Below, one piece after another: positions 11,371 through 23,575 of a DNA stretch of 64,000 nucleotides. Position 1 is the first letter of the stretch, and each line of letters opens with the position of its first letter. The stretch is from contig CM046841.1 in NCBI GenBank assembly GCA_025618425.1, positions 13,423,144-13,487,143 on the forward strand, written 5' to 3'. Under the pieces are notes generated by a model that worked only from the letters and a program-made list of their open reading frames with translations, was not told where the DNA came from and searched no databases. Position numbers and translations under genes: made by a program. The stretch comes from Heliocidaris tuberculata. Lineage: Eukaryota > Echinodermata > Echinoidea > Camarodonta > Echinometridae.

Positions 11371-11949
11371 AGGGCAATCCTACCTTTGTAACAAATTAAT
11401 TTGTATTTAAGCAGAAGAATAAGAGGAACAGGGTGGTACAAGATTGAAAGAAATCGGACAAAGAATAAGAAAGTTATGAATGTTAAAAAATCAGATCACT
11501 TCATCTACGCGAATCTCAAATTGGCCATTTCGTGAATCGATTGTGACGTATTCACGGTCTTCTCTCCCATTTGTCATACACCAAATTATCATTAAATTCA
11601 TGTTTTCTCTTAGCGTCTTTTCCATCGGGGCAGTACTCAAAATATATTGAAGATATATTTCTAAAGGTCATCCAAAAAGAAAAATAATCCTACTGAGTTG
11701 TACATTTTTAGATAATAACATTTTAGTCATTTTGTGTGTTGGAGTAAATGGGGGAGTTGACCGCCGGTACATCACAGTGACCATGCCGATTCGGCCAATT
11801 TGAAATTCCCATACGCATAGTGATTACAACTTTCCCAAATTCACAACTTTCTTATTGCATGTGCCATTTCGTTCAAACTTCCAGAAATCTGCTCTTCTGA
11901 TTTTTCTGCTTTCTTTCAGAACAATTTGTCATTAAGGTTGGGTTTCCCT
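11371..11949. mobile_element. Fold-back MITE, ~580 bp
   Basis: The ends AGGGCAATCCTACC and GGTTGGGTTTCCCT are imperfect inverted repeats. Inner parts also pair, for example AATAAGAAAGTTATGAA near 11467 with TTCACAACTTTCTTATT near 11840. TTAA stands at 11367-11370, but no matching TTAA follows the other end. The MITE lies 20 bp after the stop of the second transposon gene. A partial relative is at about 54037-54135. Confidence 0.6.
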
Positions 11950-13209
11950 AGCTGTAAAATCGTTCTGCTTTTGATGATGGTAAAATCACTTATAATACTT
12001 CTCTCTTTTTTGATCTCCTCTTCTCTCGTACACTTGAATTCCTTTCCTTCCTTCAGAACGACTGGGACTTGTCTGCATTAAATATGTGCCTTGGCTTCGG
12101 GTTTTAGAGTTTAATGTGCAGGTAAAAGTATAGTTTGAGATCTTTCTGTATTCCAGTGGACGTATGATAGAAACAATCGTTGTTCAAACTTAAAATAAGA
12201 AAGTTATTGTTGAATGTGTTAACAGAGAAATTGTTTTATTATGTTCTTTTGTTTTACAAAATGCATTTTGAATATAAACTAAGACAAAAGAAAATAGCAC
12301 ATTTGCCATGCAGGCCTTCAAATTTCTTTTCTTTTCTTTTTTTGAGGGGGGGGGGCGCAGCCTACAAAAGTTTGGTGTACAGTCAGTTTCATGAAAACTG
12401 AATTACAGAGAACAAAAATATTTACCTTTGAGTAGAACAAAATTATTTCATAATAGCAGGTTGCCGAGAAAAGGGTGATTATGAGAAACGTACTTAAAAG
12501 AGATAAATTCCATTTTTTGAATTTTCATGGATGAAAATTTCACTTGATGTTTGTTTTTCTTGGTATTATTACTGTGTAGAACACTTTGAACCAATTTTTA
12601 TGTCTGGAGCATGATACATCCATCTTTCACCATAAAGTATCAACTTAATATTCAGTAAAATTCTTAATACATGTACGTAAGTATCTGATATGTGAAAGAG
12701 TTGCCCATACTTTTCTATATGTCATTTTCTTAATGTTGTTAATTTAACTTTTACCTGGATCTATAAGTATTTGCTTGCATCAAGTGGATGGTGCACTCTT
12801 TCTGAATTCTTAATCTTTCTGTATATAATCATCGAAAAAAATTGTAGATTAAAATATATATATATATCTACTTTGATAACCAACTTATTGCTCTTAAGTT
12901 TATTCATTGGTATTTGAATTCAAGTGAATAATGATGAATGGAACCGGGGGGGGGGGGGGTACTCGTGTAAATGAGATACACGGGGACGTGCCGCCCAAAT
13001 AGGTATGATTTTCGGGAAAAAATTCTCGATGGGAGACAGCTGTACACATTGGATGGCAGGTTCCCGTCAACTCGTAATGCAAGTATCCCCACCCCTTAAT
13101 TTGAAGAGCTGTGGTAAATCATTATGAAGTGAGCATACGGATGGTCGATGACTGCATGATGAGCAGGTCGTTTTTGTTTGTTGATGTATCCCATGCCATT
13201 CTTGAAAAC
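11950..13209. other. AT-rich sequence without recognised genes
   Basis: Contains a G run near 12345, a (TA)n tract at 12855-12866 and a 13-base G run near 12946. No supported ORF. Confidence 0.6.
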
Positions 13210-14133
13210 GGCTGCCTTATACTGCCATATGGGTATGAACTAGATGGGCCCCATAGTTAACCCATATGGGATTGTGGGTCATCTTGGATGGCCCATATGG
13301 GTCTCATGTAAATCTTGGGGGCCCATATGGGCATACTCATGTGGGACCCATATGAGAACCCACAGATAATGCCCGTATGGGATAGCCAATGACTTGCCCA
13401 CATATTACCCATGTGGTTTATAAAGATGGGCCCCAGGGTGAACCCTTATGGGCCATCTGGGACGACCCATATGGGCCCATAATGAATCTTTGGTGCAAAA
13501 TCTTAGGGGGCCCATATGGGCATACACATATGGGACCCATATGAGAACCCACAGATAATGCCCATATGGGATAGCCCATGTCTTGCCCACATATTACCCA
13601 TGTGGTTAACCCAGATGGGCCCCTGATTGAACCCATATGGACCATCTGGGACGACCCATATGGGCCCCATATGGGAGTTGGGTCCAAAAGCTTAGGGGGC
13701 CCATACGGGCATACCCATGTGGGACCCATATGAGAACCCACAGATAATGCCCATATGGGGTAGCCCATGTTTTTTCCACATGGTTTGCCCAGATGGGCCC
13801 CAGGTTGAACCCATATGGGCCATCTGGGACGACCCATATGGGCCCCATATGGGTCTTGGGTGCAAAATATTATGGGGCCCATATGGGCAGACCCATGTGG
13901 GACCCATATGAGAACCCACAGATAATGCCCATATGGGATAGCCCATGTTTTTCCCACATGGTTTACCCAGATGGGCCCCAGGTTGAACCCATATGGGCCA
14001 TCTGGGACGGCCCATATGGGACCCATATGGGTCTTGGGTGCAAAATATTATGGGGCCCATATGGGCAGACCCATGTGGGACCCATATTTAAACCCATATG
14101 GGGCCCACATGAGCCCCATATGGGCTTGCTACC
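13210..14133. repeat. Tandem array, ~178-bp unit rich in CCCATATGGG
   Basis: About five units. Near-identical stretches start at 13793 and 13971, a shift of 178 bp. Units hold several copies of CCCATATGGG, GGGCCCCATATGGG-type overlaps and AGAACCCACAGATAATG. Open frames on both strands follow from the repeat. The shared palindrome links it to the array at 1-1735. Confidence 0.9.
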
Positions 14134-14279
14134 TGGGTAGGGACATCACACGACGAGTACAGAAACGTACATAGGGAACAAAGGAATAACAGACAATCTG
14201 AAAATATTCAGTCAATACACAGGATATCTATAAAACGAAACTACACATCTTATAGGCTAGTAATTCACAATAGGCACCA

Positions 14280-15291
14280 AAATAACTTCAATAATATACC
14301 GATACTCTAAGAGTCACAATAATTATCAAGAAGAAAAACCTTAAGTGTACGCTGAAATGCAGGGAGGCTAACTGCAGCTTAGCGCTAGAATCAAGAGAGT
14401 TCCAGAACTGAGGTCCAGTACAAACCAATGTATTGAAAATAAACTTTGTCCTTACTTGGAGTAAGTGAAACGCAGAAGCATTTCGTGTATCATGGTGATG
14501 TACTTGACTATTTTTCTTTAAAATGCTGGCCAGAGCCAGTGGTAGGACACCCGAATTGAAGCCATACATGAGAGTACCCAGTTGAAAGTTATAAATATCT
14601 TGCAACTTTAAAATTCTATGCCTATAAAAAAGTGGGTTATCGTGTGCGTACGAAAGCTATAACATTACAAATAATTCTTAAGACTCTCTTTTGAATCAAA
14701 TGTAATTTTTCAAGATGACTTTTAAGGGAATTACCCCATGCAAGAACACCATAATTGAGATACGGAAGAATTAATGTTGAGTACATTATGAGAAGAATGT
14801 CTTTAGGAAATAATGATTTCAATTTATGTATTACACCACTGTTTGAGAGATGATTTATATGAATTTTCCAACTCAGTTGCTCATCACTGTGCAAACCAAG
14901 GAATTTTGTCGTTGTTACTCTATCTATCAAATCATTATTAAACGATACATCTCCAGGAATTACTTTAATTGTATTACTAAAAAGCATATAATTTGTCTTT
15001 TGCAGATTCAAAGATAATTTATTTGCTTGGATCCACAAAGTAACTTTACTTAGTTCAAAATTAACTGTTTCTAAAAGAGTCTGGGGATTTTTGTGCGAGT
15101 GATACAAGCTGGAATCATCAGCAAATAAAATGAACAACAATACATCAAATGAGTAATGAAAATCATTAATATACACAATAAATAATAGCGGACCTAGAAG
15201 AGATCCCTGAGGAACGCCGCATGTGACCTTCTGTAACCCTGAATCAATACCGTTTAAAGAAACAAATTGTTTCCTGTCAGCTAAGTAACTC
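14280..15291 (-). mobile_element. LINE A, 3' part (reverse transcriptase C-terminal half), interrupted
   Basis: Reading from 15291 on the minus strand, it starts at SYLADRKQFV, then CGVPQGSLLGPLLF and the catalytic FADDSS, and continues into the thumb and C-terminal region (KLFPKD-type, LILPYLNYGVLAWG). A frameshift near 14630 separates 15176-14637 from the continuation at 14605-14288, which begins MQDIYNFQLGTLMYG. The motifs fit the CR1/L2/Rex-like clades. The missing 5' part is at 17571-18655 beyond LINE B. The copy is dead. Confidence 0.8.
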
Positions 15292-15315
15292 TTTATTTAT
15301 TTATTTATTTATTTG
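15292..15315 (+). repeat. (TTTA)n, 3' tail of LINE B
   Basis: Six TTTA-type units in plus orientation. They are the minus-strand (TAAA)n tail that ends LINE B at its junction with LINE A. Confidence 0.9.
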
Positions 15316-17570
15316 TTTACCAACTTGTGGGAAGGAAGCACCCTCATCAGCAAAAGATGCTGTTTTTCATATAGGGGTCCATTCACAAATTAAAAAACAA
15401 CAAAACAAGAACAAAAACAATATAAACATAAACATACATAAAGGAATGTATAGAAAGCAAAGAAAATTATAACATGAAAACAAAGTAAAAGATTAAAAAA
15501 CAACAAACAAAGTACTTAAACCTAGATACACCAAGTGAAAAAAGAAGGTATATATCAACTGGGGGGGGGGGGGTGTGAGAGGGTAAAGGGGGTACAGGGG
15601 TCATTAATACATCATAAAATTATTAGCCAGATAACGGAATGTGATTTTTTCTAAGATACGTTTTAAAGGAATTAGTTAATGTGACACAATGTGATATTTT
15701 CTTTTCAAAAGTATTCCACAACTGAGCCCCTCGATAAACGAAACATCTTTTACCGTAGTTTGTTTTGGGTTGAGTCAAGATCAATTGGGTGTTACCAGAT
15801 CTTGTATCATATTTAGTTTTACGAACGGAAAAAAGTTTGCTGATATATTCAGGGCCTAGCTTGTAAACTGCACGGAACATAGTAAGGGCTAATTGTTTTG
15901 ATCTTCTAACATTAAGACGGTCTAATTTGAGGATCTCATAAACATTTTTAGTAGGAAAAGAATAGTCAGTATTAAGTATACTGTTCGTAACGATCTGTTT
16001 TGTAAAACTTGTAATTGATCGCAGTTGTTTTTTTCTCATGTTACCCAAGACTACACTGCAATAATCGAATTCAGATTGTATCACAGTTTTATATAGAATA
16101 AAAGGGCCGTACCTTGATCAATAAATCGTCTTATCCTTTTAAGGAGATACAGACTTTTGATGACCTTCTTTCGTAAATGTTGCATTATATGGTCATTCCA
16201 AAGTAAATTTTCGTCAATATAAATTCCCAGATATTTACAAGTTTTGACTCTTCTAATTTCAGATCCATCCATGGAAATTTTACATTTCTCAAGTTCTATT
16301 TCCCTATTCTTGAGTCGTTGATTAGAACCAATAAACATCGTTTCGCATTTATTTGTATTAATTATGAGTTTGTTATTTTCAACCAGGATGAGACGTGAAG
16401 TAAATCTTCATTGAGTTTGCGGTTTATCACCTTTGGATCATTAGATGAATAGAATATACACGTGTCATCTGCATAAAGAGAGACATTGCAATGGTTTAAT
16501 TTATCAGGCAGATCATTGACATATAAAGAGAATAGTAAGGGCCCAATTAACGAACCCTGTGGCACACCGCAATTTACTTTTCTTTTTGAAGATGATATGC
16601 CATTTACACAAGTAAATTGTTGCCGTTCATATAAATAATTCTCAAACCATTTAACAGCAAGGTTGTCAAATCCATACAGCTTCAGCTTCTTCAACAAAAT
16701 ACTGTGGTCAACCGTGTCAAACGCTTTTCTAAGATCAATCATAACCAGGCCTACGAGTTCACCCCTATCAATAGAAGAAAGCCATTTATCAGTAACATTT
16801 ATTAATGCAGTTTGGGTTGAATATTTAGGCCTAAATCCTGACTGACAGGGGTAAGTATATCGTTGTTAGTTATATAATTTATCAATTGATCATATACGAC
16901 TTTTTCCATTACTTTGCCCAGGATCGAAATAACAGAAATCGGGCGATAATTATCGATACGCGATTTATTACCTCCTTTGACGAAAGGTGTAACCCGCGCC
17001 GTTTTCCATTGATTTGGCACACAACTTTGAGTTAGAGATTGATTAAGAATATAGGTTACAGGAGGTGCTATGGAAAGAGCAACGCACTTAAGTATTTTCG
17101 AGGGTATATTATCTGGTCCAGTTGCTTTATCACAAGGAAGATTACTCAGTATTTTAGAGATATTATCAATATTAACTTTTTCGAAACTAAATACAGTGTT
17201 ATATTTATCGAAAAAAGAATAATTAGTTTCATGTCCATCACATATGTATAAATTTTCTGCCTGTAAATTTTTTCCGATGTCGGTAAAGAATTAATGGTTG
17301 AAAGCATTCGCTAGGCGTTCACCGTGTACTACTGAATCATTAACTTGTATAGATGGAATTTGACAATTTGTTTTGTTTTGGGTGCTAAGTACCTTAGCGC
17401 CCTCCAAATCATTTTGGTATTTTTATTCGCCGATTCAACCTTTCTCGAAATAAAGCTGTGCTTTGCTTGACGCACACATGCTGTGACACGATTACGAGCT
17501 CGTTTATAGACATCCCAATCCAAGTTAGCTTTAATAGATCTCTTAGCTTTTGCTTTCAACCGATTCCTTT
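15292..17570 (-). mobile_element. LINE B, 5'-truncated, inserted into LINE A
   Basis: On the minus strand the element starts at 17570 in the endonuclease-RT linker (RERNRLKAKAKRSIKA, KRARNRVTACVRQAKHS). It passes through NYRPISVISILGKVMEKV, LRKAFDTVDHSILL, CGVPQGSLIGPLLFSLYVND and the catalytic YADDT, and ends in an (AATA)n tail at 15315-15292. Frameshifts break the frame between 17020-16802, 16742-16362, 16338-16081 and 16084-15623. No endonuclease is present. A short AAAG occurs at both junctions, consistent with a small target duplication. CR1/Rex-like by motif. Confidence 0.85.
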
Positions 17571-18655
17571 CACGAACCATGCAGTGCTGTACTCCTGACA
17601 CCATAATGTGATAATTTGCCAAGCAAAATGTCATGATCTACAGCTGAAAGCTTTGGAGTAATCAAGAAATATACCGAGTGTGTGCATCTGTTTGTCTATT
17701 GTGAAACCTTATCAATAAAGTGCAACAAGGCATGGGAGGTAGTGTGTTTCTCTCGAAACCCAAACTGGAAGTTTGAGAATATTTTACTTTTGTTGAAAAA
17801 CTTTAATGTTCTGACATATATCACTTTCTCAAGGATCTTTGAAAGGGAGGTTAAGAGGGAAATGGGGTGGTAATTAGTGAAAGATTGGGGATCTCCCTTC
17901 TTAAAAACGGGTATACGACTTTTGCAGTTTTCATGTCTATACAGGGACTATTCCATTTAACATTGATAAATTAAAAACATGAATTAGGGGTTGTATAATC
18001 CCTAAGATAACCTGTTTAATTAAGTCATTATTGACACTATCATAACCAGGACTTTTCCCATTCTTCAGTGAATTCACAATAGTAAGCAACTCTTCCATAA
18101 CAACTGGTATAAAGAGAACAAACTTTTATTGTTTGATTCTTTCAGGAAATCGTTATAAGATTGTTGACAGGAAGGGACTGCCCGTGACAGATTAGGACCA
18201 ATACTGCAGAAATAATCATTGAATTTTTTCACAATAATATTTTTATCTTCCACTTCACGACCATCAATTTTAATATTCTTTACACATTTTTTATCACTTT
18301 CCAAGTTCCCCTGATATCTTTTGAGGTTGCTTGAAATTGAGAATAATAATATGTTTTCTTTGCTGCACGCAAGACTGAAGTAAGGGTGTTTTTATAATCA
18401 ACATATCGTTTACGTGATGATTCTGTTCCACTTACTTTATAAGAATAAAACAACTTATTTTTCTTATTGATAGACCTTAACAAGGAAGCACTGACCCATG
18501 GCATACGAGGAATTTTCTTACGATTTCTACTATTACGTTTGATAATTGGAACATTTTCATTATAAAGTAGCCTGAACTTTAAAAAAAAAAGTTAAATGAG
18601 ATATTAACATCCTGTTCAAGTAGAACTTCATTCCAGTCAGTTGCCATTAGGGTTA
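17571..18655 (-). mobile_element. LINE A, 5' part (linker and RT fingers), interrupted
   Basis: The minus strand shows WNEVLLEQD near 18625, a linker (MPWVSASLLRSINKKNKLFY from 18504), then KNGKSPGYDSVNNDLIKQVI near 18060-18000, and DHDILLGKLSHYGV near 17640-17595. It stops at the LINE B junction at 17571. The next expected residues, KSYLADRKQ, resume at 15291. It carries an in-frame stop near 17690 and other damage. An apparent ORF at 17634-17329 is a chimera: its first 20 residues come from LINE A out of frame and the rest from LINE B. Confidence 0.8.
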
Positions 18656-19440
18656 CGTTATAGGGTTATATTTTTAATTTTGTCAGCGAGGAACCCGAAT
18701 ATCGATATTTGGGCAGCGAGTTATACCGGAATATATGCAACGGGATGCCCGAATATGTATATTTGTACATTTTTCACTGCAAAAAGTGTCAAAATTTTTG
18801 CTCGCTCGCAAATGATAGAAACTAGAAAGTTGATATTCGTGCAAAGGCGAGAGCCTGTGAAAATAGAACACGTAAGAAAGCAGGAAAGAGAAAGAGGAAG
18901 GGGGAAGGAGAGGTGGAGAGAGAGAGAGAGGGGGGGGGGGGGGGGGGGGGTGAGAAAGGACACACTCAAGTGAGTGGAAAAGATAAGAGATAGAATTGAT
19001 CCCAAATAATTTTAACGGTATGTATATAAATCACCGGTATTATAAATGTTTATAAAAAGAACAAAACAGAGTAGGTCTACCAACATGAATAAAAGAAAAA
19101 AAAAATCATATCTGGCATGGAATTAAATGGCGTCATAGGCTACCAGCACATAGCGAAACCGGGGATACGGCCCACGGTCACATGGAGCAACAGATCGAGT
19201 TGGGGATGGAAAGCACTCAAAGCAGAAGGGGCACATCCCTGATATGGACAAGTGAATGTACCGATGATGAGCAAGTTATACAAGTGCTCCCGGCCGTGTC
19301 AAATTTGAGAACCCCTGACCATTTTCTCCTCTTTTTGGGGTTTTTTTTTTTGTTGCTTGTCTCTTTTTTGCAACAGATTTTAGGAATAGATGCACCTGCA
19401 GCACATTCATTTTGCCTTTCCACAGTGTTCTATACCCGCT
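18656..19440. other. Unassigned sequence with GA/G microsatellite
   Basis: No supported gene. Degenerate repeats of CGAATATCGATATTTGGGCAG type occur at 18690-18760. A purine tract at 18885-18952 ends in (GA)n followed by about 20 G. Confidence 0.7.
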
Positions 19441-20180
19441 CTGTTCTACTTAATTAGCAACATTATTTTAAGTCGAGTGAAACCCGATGCAATATTGTTT
19501 TGAAGTAATTTGCCTTTGTCTTTTTTTGCTAGTGAGGCTTTGTTTGTATTCAGCATGCTGATTTTTGTTGTTATCGGTGTTTTTCTTTGTTTTTTTTTTC
19601 TGTTGTTGTTATAATGTAGGTGTTTGTGTGTGTTTAGGTGCATTATATTGTTTTTGTGCCTAAAAATAATTGGTTCTCTTTTTCTATTGTCTAATGGGCG
19701 ATCCAAATACTTAAACTTTATGGAAAGCCGCGCATAATTTTGTATATGTATTTTAATTTATTGTTACCATGCATATTGATTTTATCTTGCGAAATAAAAT
19801 TGAATTGAATTGAATTGAATTGTTTTAAATGATATATAACAACATTTCTTTCAGTAAAGTAAGTAACACGATACAGTTTTTTTTAATATATAATTTACCT
19901 TTGTTTCATTGAGGTTTTGCTTCTATTCATCATTCCGTTATTTTTTTGTTTTGTCTTGTTTCTATATGGATAGCAACATTACTTTCTGTAGAGTATAATC
20001 CCACATGCCAATCGGTTCTGATATAGTTTTCTTACGTGTTGTCAAGGTTGTTTTTCTATCCAATATGGTGCTATCATGCTTTTTTTTTGTTTTGTTTTGT
20101 TTTGTTTTGATTTGTTTTGTTTTGATGATAATCCTTAATTTATGCCAGGATTTCATATCAATAAATTTGAATTTGAATAT
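19440..20180 (+). mobile_element. Stacked LINE 3' tails
   Basis: A 3'-UTR-like block ends TTGCGAAATAAAATTGAATT and then (GAATT)n at 19797-19822, the usual tail form of several non-LTR families. Related starts (AGCAACATTATTT, AACAACATTTCTTTC, AGCAACATTACTTTC) recur near 19457, 19840 and 19972. A second block ends near 20160-20180 with ATAAATTTGAATTTGAAT. No coding part remains. Confidence 0.6.
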
Positions 20181-20519
20181 GAATTCATCACCCTGCAGAA
20201 CCCCGGCGTGCACTCAAAAAGTTAGGGAAAAAACGGAATTGCACGCGGCGTGTAGGCCGCCTGCACGCCATCTTTTTAATGGCTAATAAATCATGACCCT
20301 TCCAAACAGGGTTAGACTGTTCCACTCTACTGAAGGGACGTACAGAAGTGAAGCCAAATGAGGGACTCGTTATTCGAAGGAGCAGGTTGTAATTTACGAG
20401 CCACCTTGATGAGCCTCTAGGGGGTAATTAGAGGCGCGTGCGAAACCCAATTGTTTACCTTTTGAAGGCCACTGAGGTAGACTATAATGTTGAAAGTCTT
20501 AACCAGAGTGAATTTCCAA

Positions 20520-21475
20520 TACACCCATTTAATATAGTATTTCTTCTCCTCCTTATGTATTTCTTAGTTTCCCTTCTCTTTCTTTTTTCTATCATTTCCG
20601 TGTATATCTCTAATATATTTATTTATTTCACTTTTTCTTTTTTCCTCCTAATGTATTCTTTAGTTTACCCATTCTCTTTTTTAATATACTCTTATATAGT
20701 CTAATGCTCTTCCTTTTTACCTTAATGAATTCGTTTTTTTCCTTTTATTTTTTTTCCTTATGAATTTTCTTCTTTACCCATCCTTCACTTTTCTTTTTTA
20801 TACTTTTTATAATTTCTTCTTTATAATCATCTTTTTATATATTTCTTTTTTTTTTCCTCCGTTTTTTCTCTACATTGTGTATTTTTTTGGTTCTCCCTGT
20901 TCTTTTAATTTCTTTATGTTCTTATGTTTTACTTTCATTTTCTCGATCCACTTTTCTTTATATTTCCCAATGTATTTCTTTGTTTTCTTTTTTCCCTTAT
21001 ATATATCTTTGTTTTTACCATTTTTTATTTTCCCTCTTTTCCTATGTTTTTTCAATTATTTCTTCTTTTTTTTTTCTTTGTCTATTCTTATTTCCTCATT
21101 TGTTGTTGTTCTTCCTTTTCTTATTTCTTTGCTCTTCTTTTCAATCCTCTCCTTTAAATATTTCCTCATGTATTTCTTTGTTTTTCTTCATTTTTATCTA
21201 ATCCGTATGTACTCTATACCTGTGAATCGTGATGTATTACTTTGTTCTTTCTTTTAGCCTTTTCTTTTTATATATTTATGTGCCTTTCCTCTCTTTTCGT
21301 AGACTAGTATTTGTTTTCCCAATTCTTTTATCTACTGTTCAGATTTTGTTTCTTTTTCTTTTTTCCTCTCTATTCTTTGCTAATGTATTTTTCCTTATCT
21401 TTTTTCTCTTGATTTTCCTCTCTGGTCTTTTCCTCGTGCAGCTCTTTTTTTTTTTTTCTTTTTAGTGTATTCCCC
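20520..21475 (+). repeat. Pyrimidine-rich, degenerate T/C tract, ~950 bp
   Basis: Almost pure T/C on the plus strand, with a loosely repeated phrase like CCTTATGTATTTCTTTGTTTTC. Apparent ORFs rich in Phe, Leu and Ser are composition artefacts. Confidence 0.85.
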
Positions 21476-23381
21476 TTTTCTTTTTTGTGTCCTATTTTTA
21501 TATTCCCTATTCCATATTTCTGGCGCAAGGAGATTTTGATGACCCTTTTTTGAAAACATTGGTGCTCGGTTATCCGTGACAGTAGAGATATGAATAATGT
21601 ATAACAGACAGACTATGAGTCTAACATAACATAACTCTTTAACGTGACATTAATATCTAGCTTATAGAGATGTAATTTCTTTTTAAATTATAAGCATAAA
21701 TGTATAAGCGTACCATAGCTGGGAATATATTTTTCTATATGCATGGTATAATATAAAGAAGATTACTCGTCATTATGTGTTTTTAGACTTCATAAACTTC
21801 CGTGCATGAAGCATAGGCGTTTTGAAGGAATGTACATTCACAACTTTGATATTTTTTGAAAGTTAAAAATGTTAATTGCTTTAATGGATTTTCGTCACTA
21901 CTCCTTTTACATACACCTGTATATATTACATGCCTAAAGTCAATATGCCCTTTCCCTCCTGGGGTTCTTCACTGGCAGTTACATCAAATAACAACATATA
22001 TTACCTCACTTATCAATTACATGAATGCATGGGGACAGTTTCCAACTGGTATTGACTTTTCTTGTGCATGTCAGTCCTAATGAAGTTATTTACATATGCC
22101 CATTAAAAGGAATTGAATACGCTGACCGACCACACACACCAAAAGCACACATAACAGCATAAAGGAATGAATGTGAAAAACTCAACATTCTCCTTTCCCG
22201 TGACGATATATTTTTATACTATATCCTATTTAGTACATTATTTATATATCCTGAAACATCCTTCTCCTGCATGGTGAAATGTGTAAAGCGTTAGAAAAAG
22301 GTTAGCAAAAGATTTTGCCTATACAAATTTATTCCTGTCATATAGCTTGAACCGATGATAAAAATAAAAACAATTTAAAATCTTGTAAACAGTGTATCAA
22401 TATTCCATTGACGTGTTCTGATGGCAAGAAAAAACTACATTATTTCGACTACGTGGGGATTATAACAATCAATACTCCATCATGCAACAGTACTGATATT
22501 TAAATGATAATAAATTCACATCAACCTAATTGTCAAGAGATTTAGTGCGGATTTCTATGTCGCAGCTTCGGCGTGACAGAACGGAGTAGTTTAATTATTA
22601 TTCGATTCGGAGTATCTTTCCGACATCAAGAACACAATACAATGAAGTAATGAACGGTGAATATTTGTTTCATTTATATACACTTATACATTGTGGGCAA
22701 TATTGGGGCATAGTCCACATGTTACGCTTTAGTTGTCATTTTGCATTTAAACATTTTAAATATGTAGACATTTGAAATATCTCATTTGCTCGCCGTATAT
22801 TATGTACAGACCATCGGCTTTCTGATCCTAGACTACATATTAAATTTAAGACGTGAACTTAAAAAAGTTTTAAAAGGTTTCATGGTTTATTTTACCCAAT
22901 AACTAAGAAAGCATGATTTGTATAATATAAGCAAACAGGGGACCAGGTGTTTGAAGTTCTCTCCGAAGAATTTGATAATGTGAATTAATGCCTTACAAAA
23001 GAGCACTATAGCACACCAAATTTGTTTCGATTTAGAGATTGAATCACTTTTTACCGTATCTATGGGACTATGCTAAAACAGAAGTTCTAAAAATATGGTG
23101 CCCCGTAATATAGAAAGAGTTGCGATTGATTCAAATCGATCTCAACTTGAAATCAAACACAATTTCTATTTGTCCAAGTACACAGGTGCGAATATCATTA
23201 AATTGTGATTGATCGCAACTATATAGGACAGGGCCCTGGTTAAGTTGTATACTTAATTGTGAGATTCTCAATCTTTTCTGCTATTTAAAAACGAAATACA
23301 TTATAGTAACCATAGCAACGTCCATTATCATATACAAAATCAATAACAACTAGTTGGTATTTCCAGTAGCTTCATGGAAAT
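21476..23381. other. AT-rich sequence without recognised features
   Basis: No convincing ORF, RNA gene or repeat recognised up to the edge of the large inverted repeat. Confidence 0.6.
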
Positions 23382-23575
23382 ACTAGTAATCGTCTGCCGC
23401 GCACAATGTGGTGGGGCGGCCAGGATGAATTTCTCTCATTTTGCAGGCCCTGGCAGCCGTTCATTGTCTTTATTCCAAAGCAAGAGCAGTCATGAGTTTG
23501 TGAATGAAAGCTGAGTGTATGGAGGGCCATCCTGGCCGTCCCACAACTTTGTGCATGGCAGACGATTATTTCCTT
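23382..23575. mobile_element. Short inverted-repeat element at the outer tip of the left arm
   Basis: AATCGTCTGCCGCGCACAA at the outer side pairs with TTGTGCATGGCAGACGATT near 23552-23570. The flanking GGGGCGGCCAGGATG and CATCCTGGCCGTCCC also pair. The same unit sits at the tip of the right arm. Confidence 0.75.

Noticed and set aside
13405..14174. ORFs up to 202 aa with repeated MGPIW and HMG words
   Set aside because: Produced by the 178-bp array with CCCATATGGG; open on both strands.
20438..21465. Phe/Leu-rich, membrane-like ORFs (for example 20760-21257)
   Set aside because: The T/C-only tract encodes Phe, Leu and Ser in every plus frame. Composition alone explains them.
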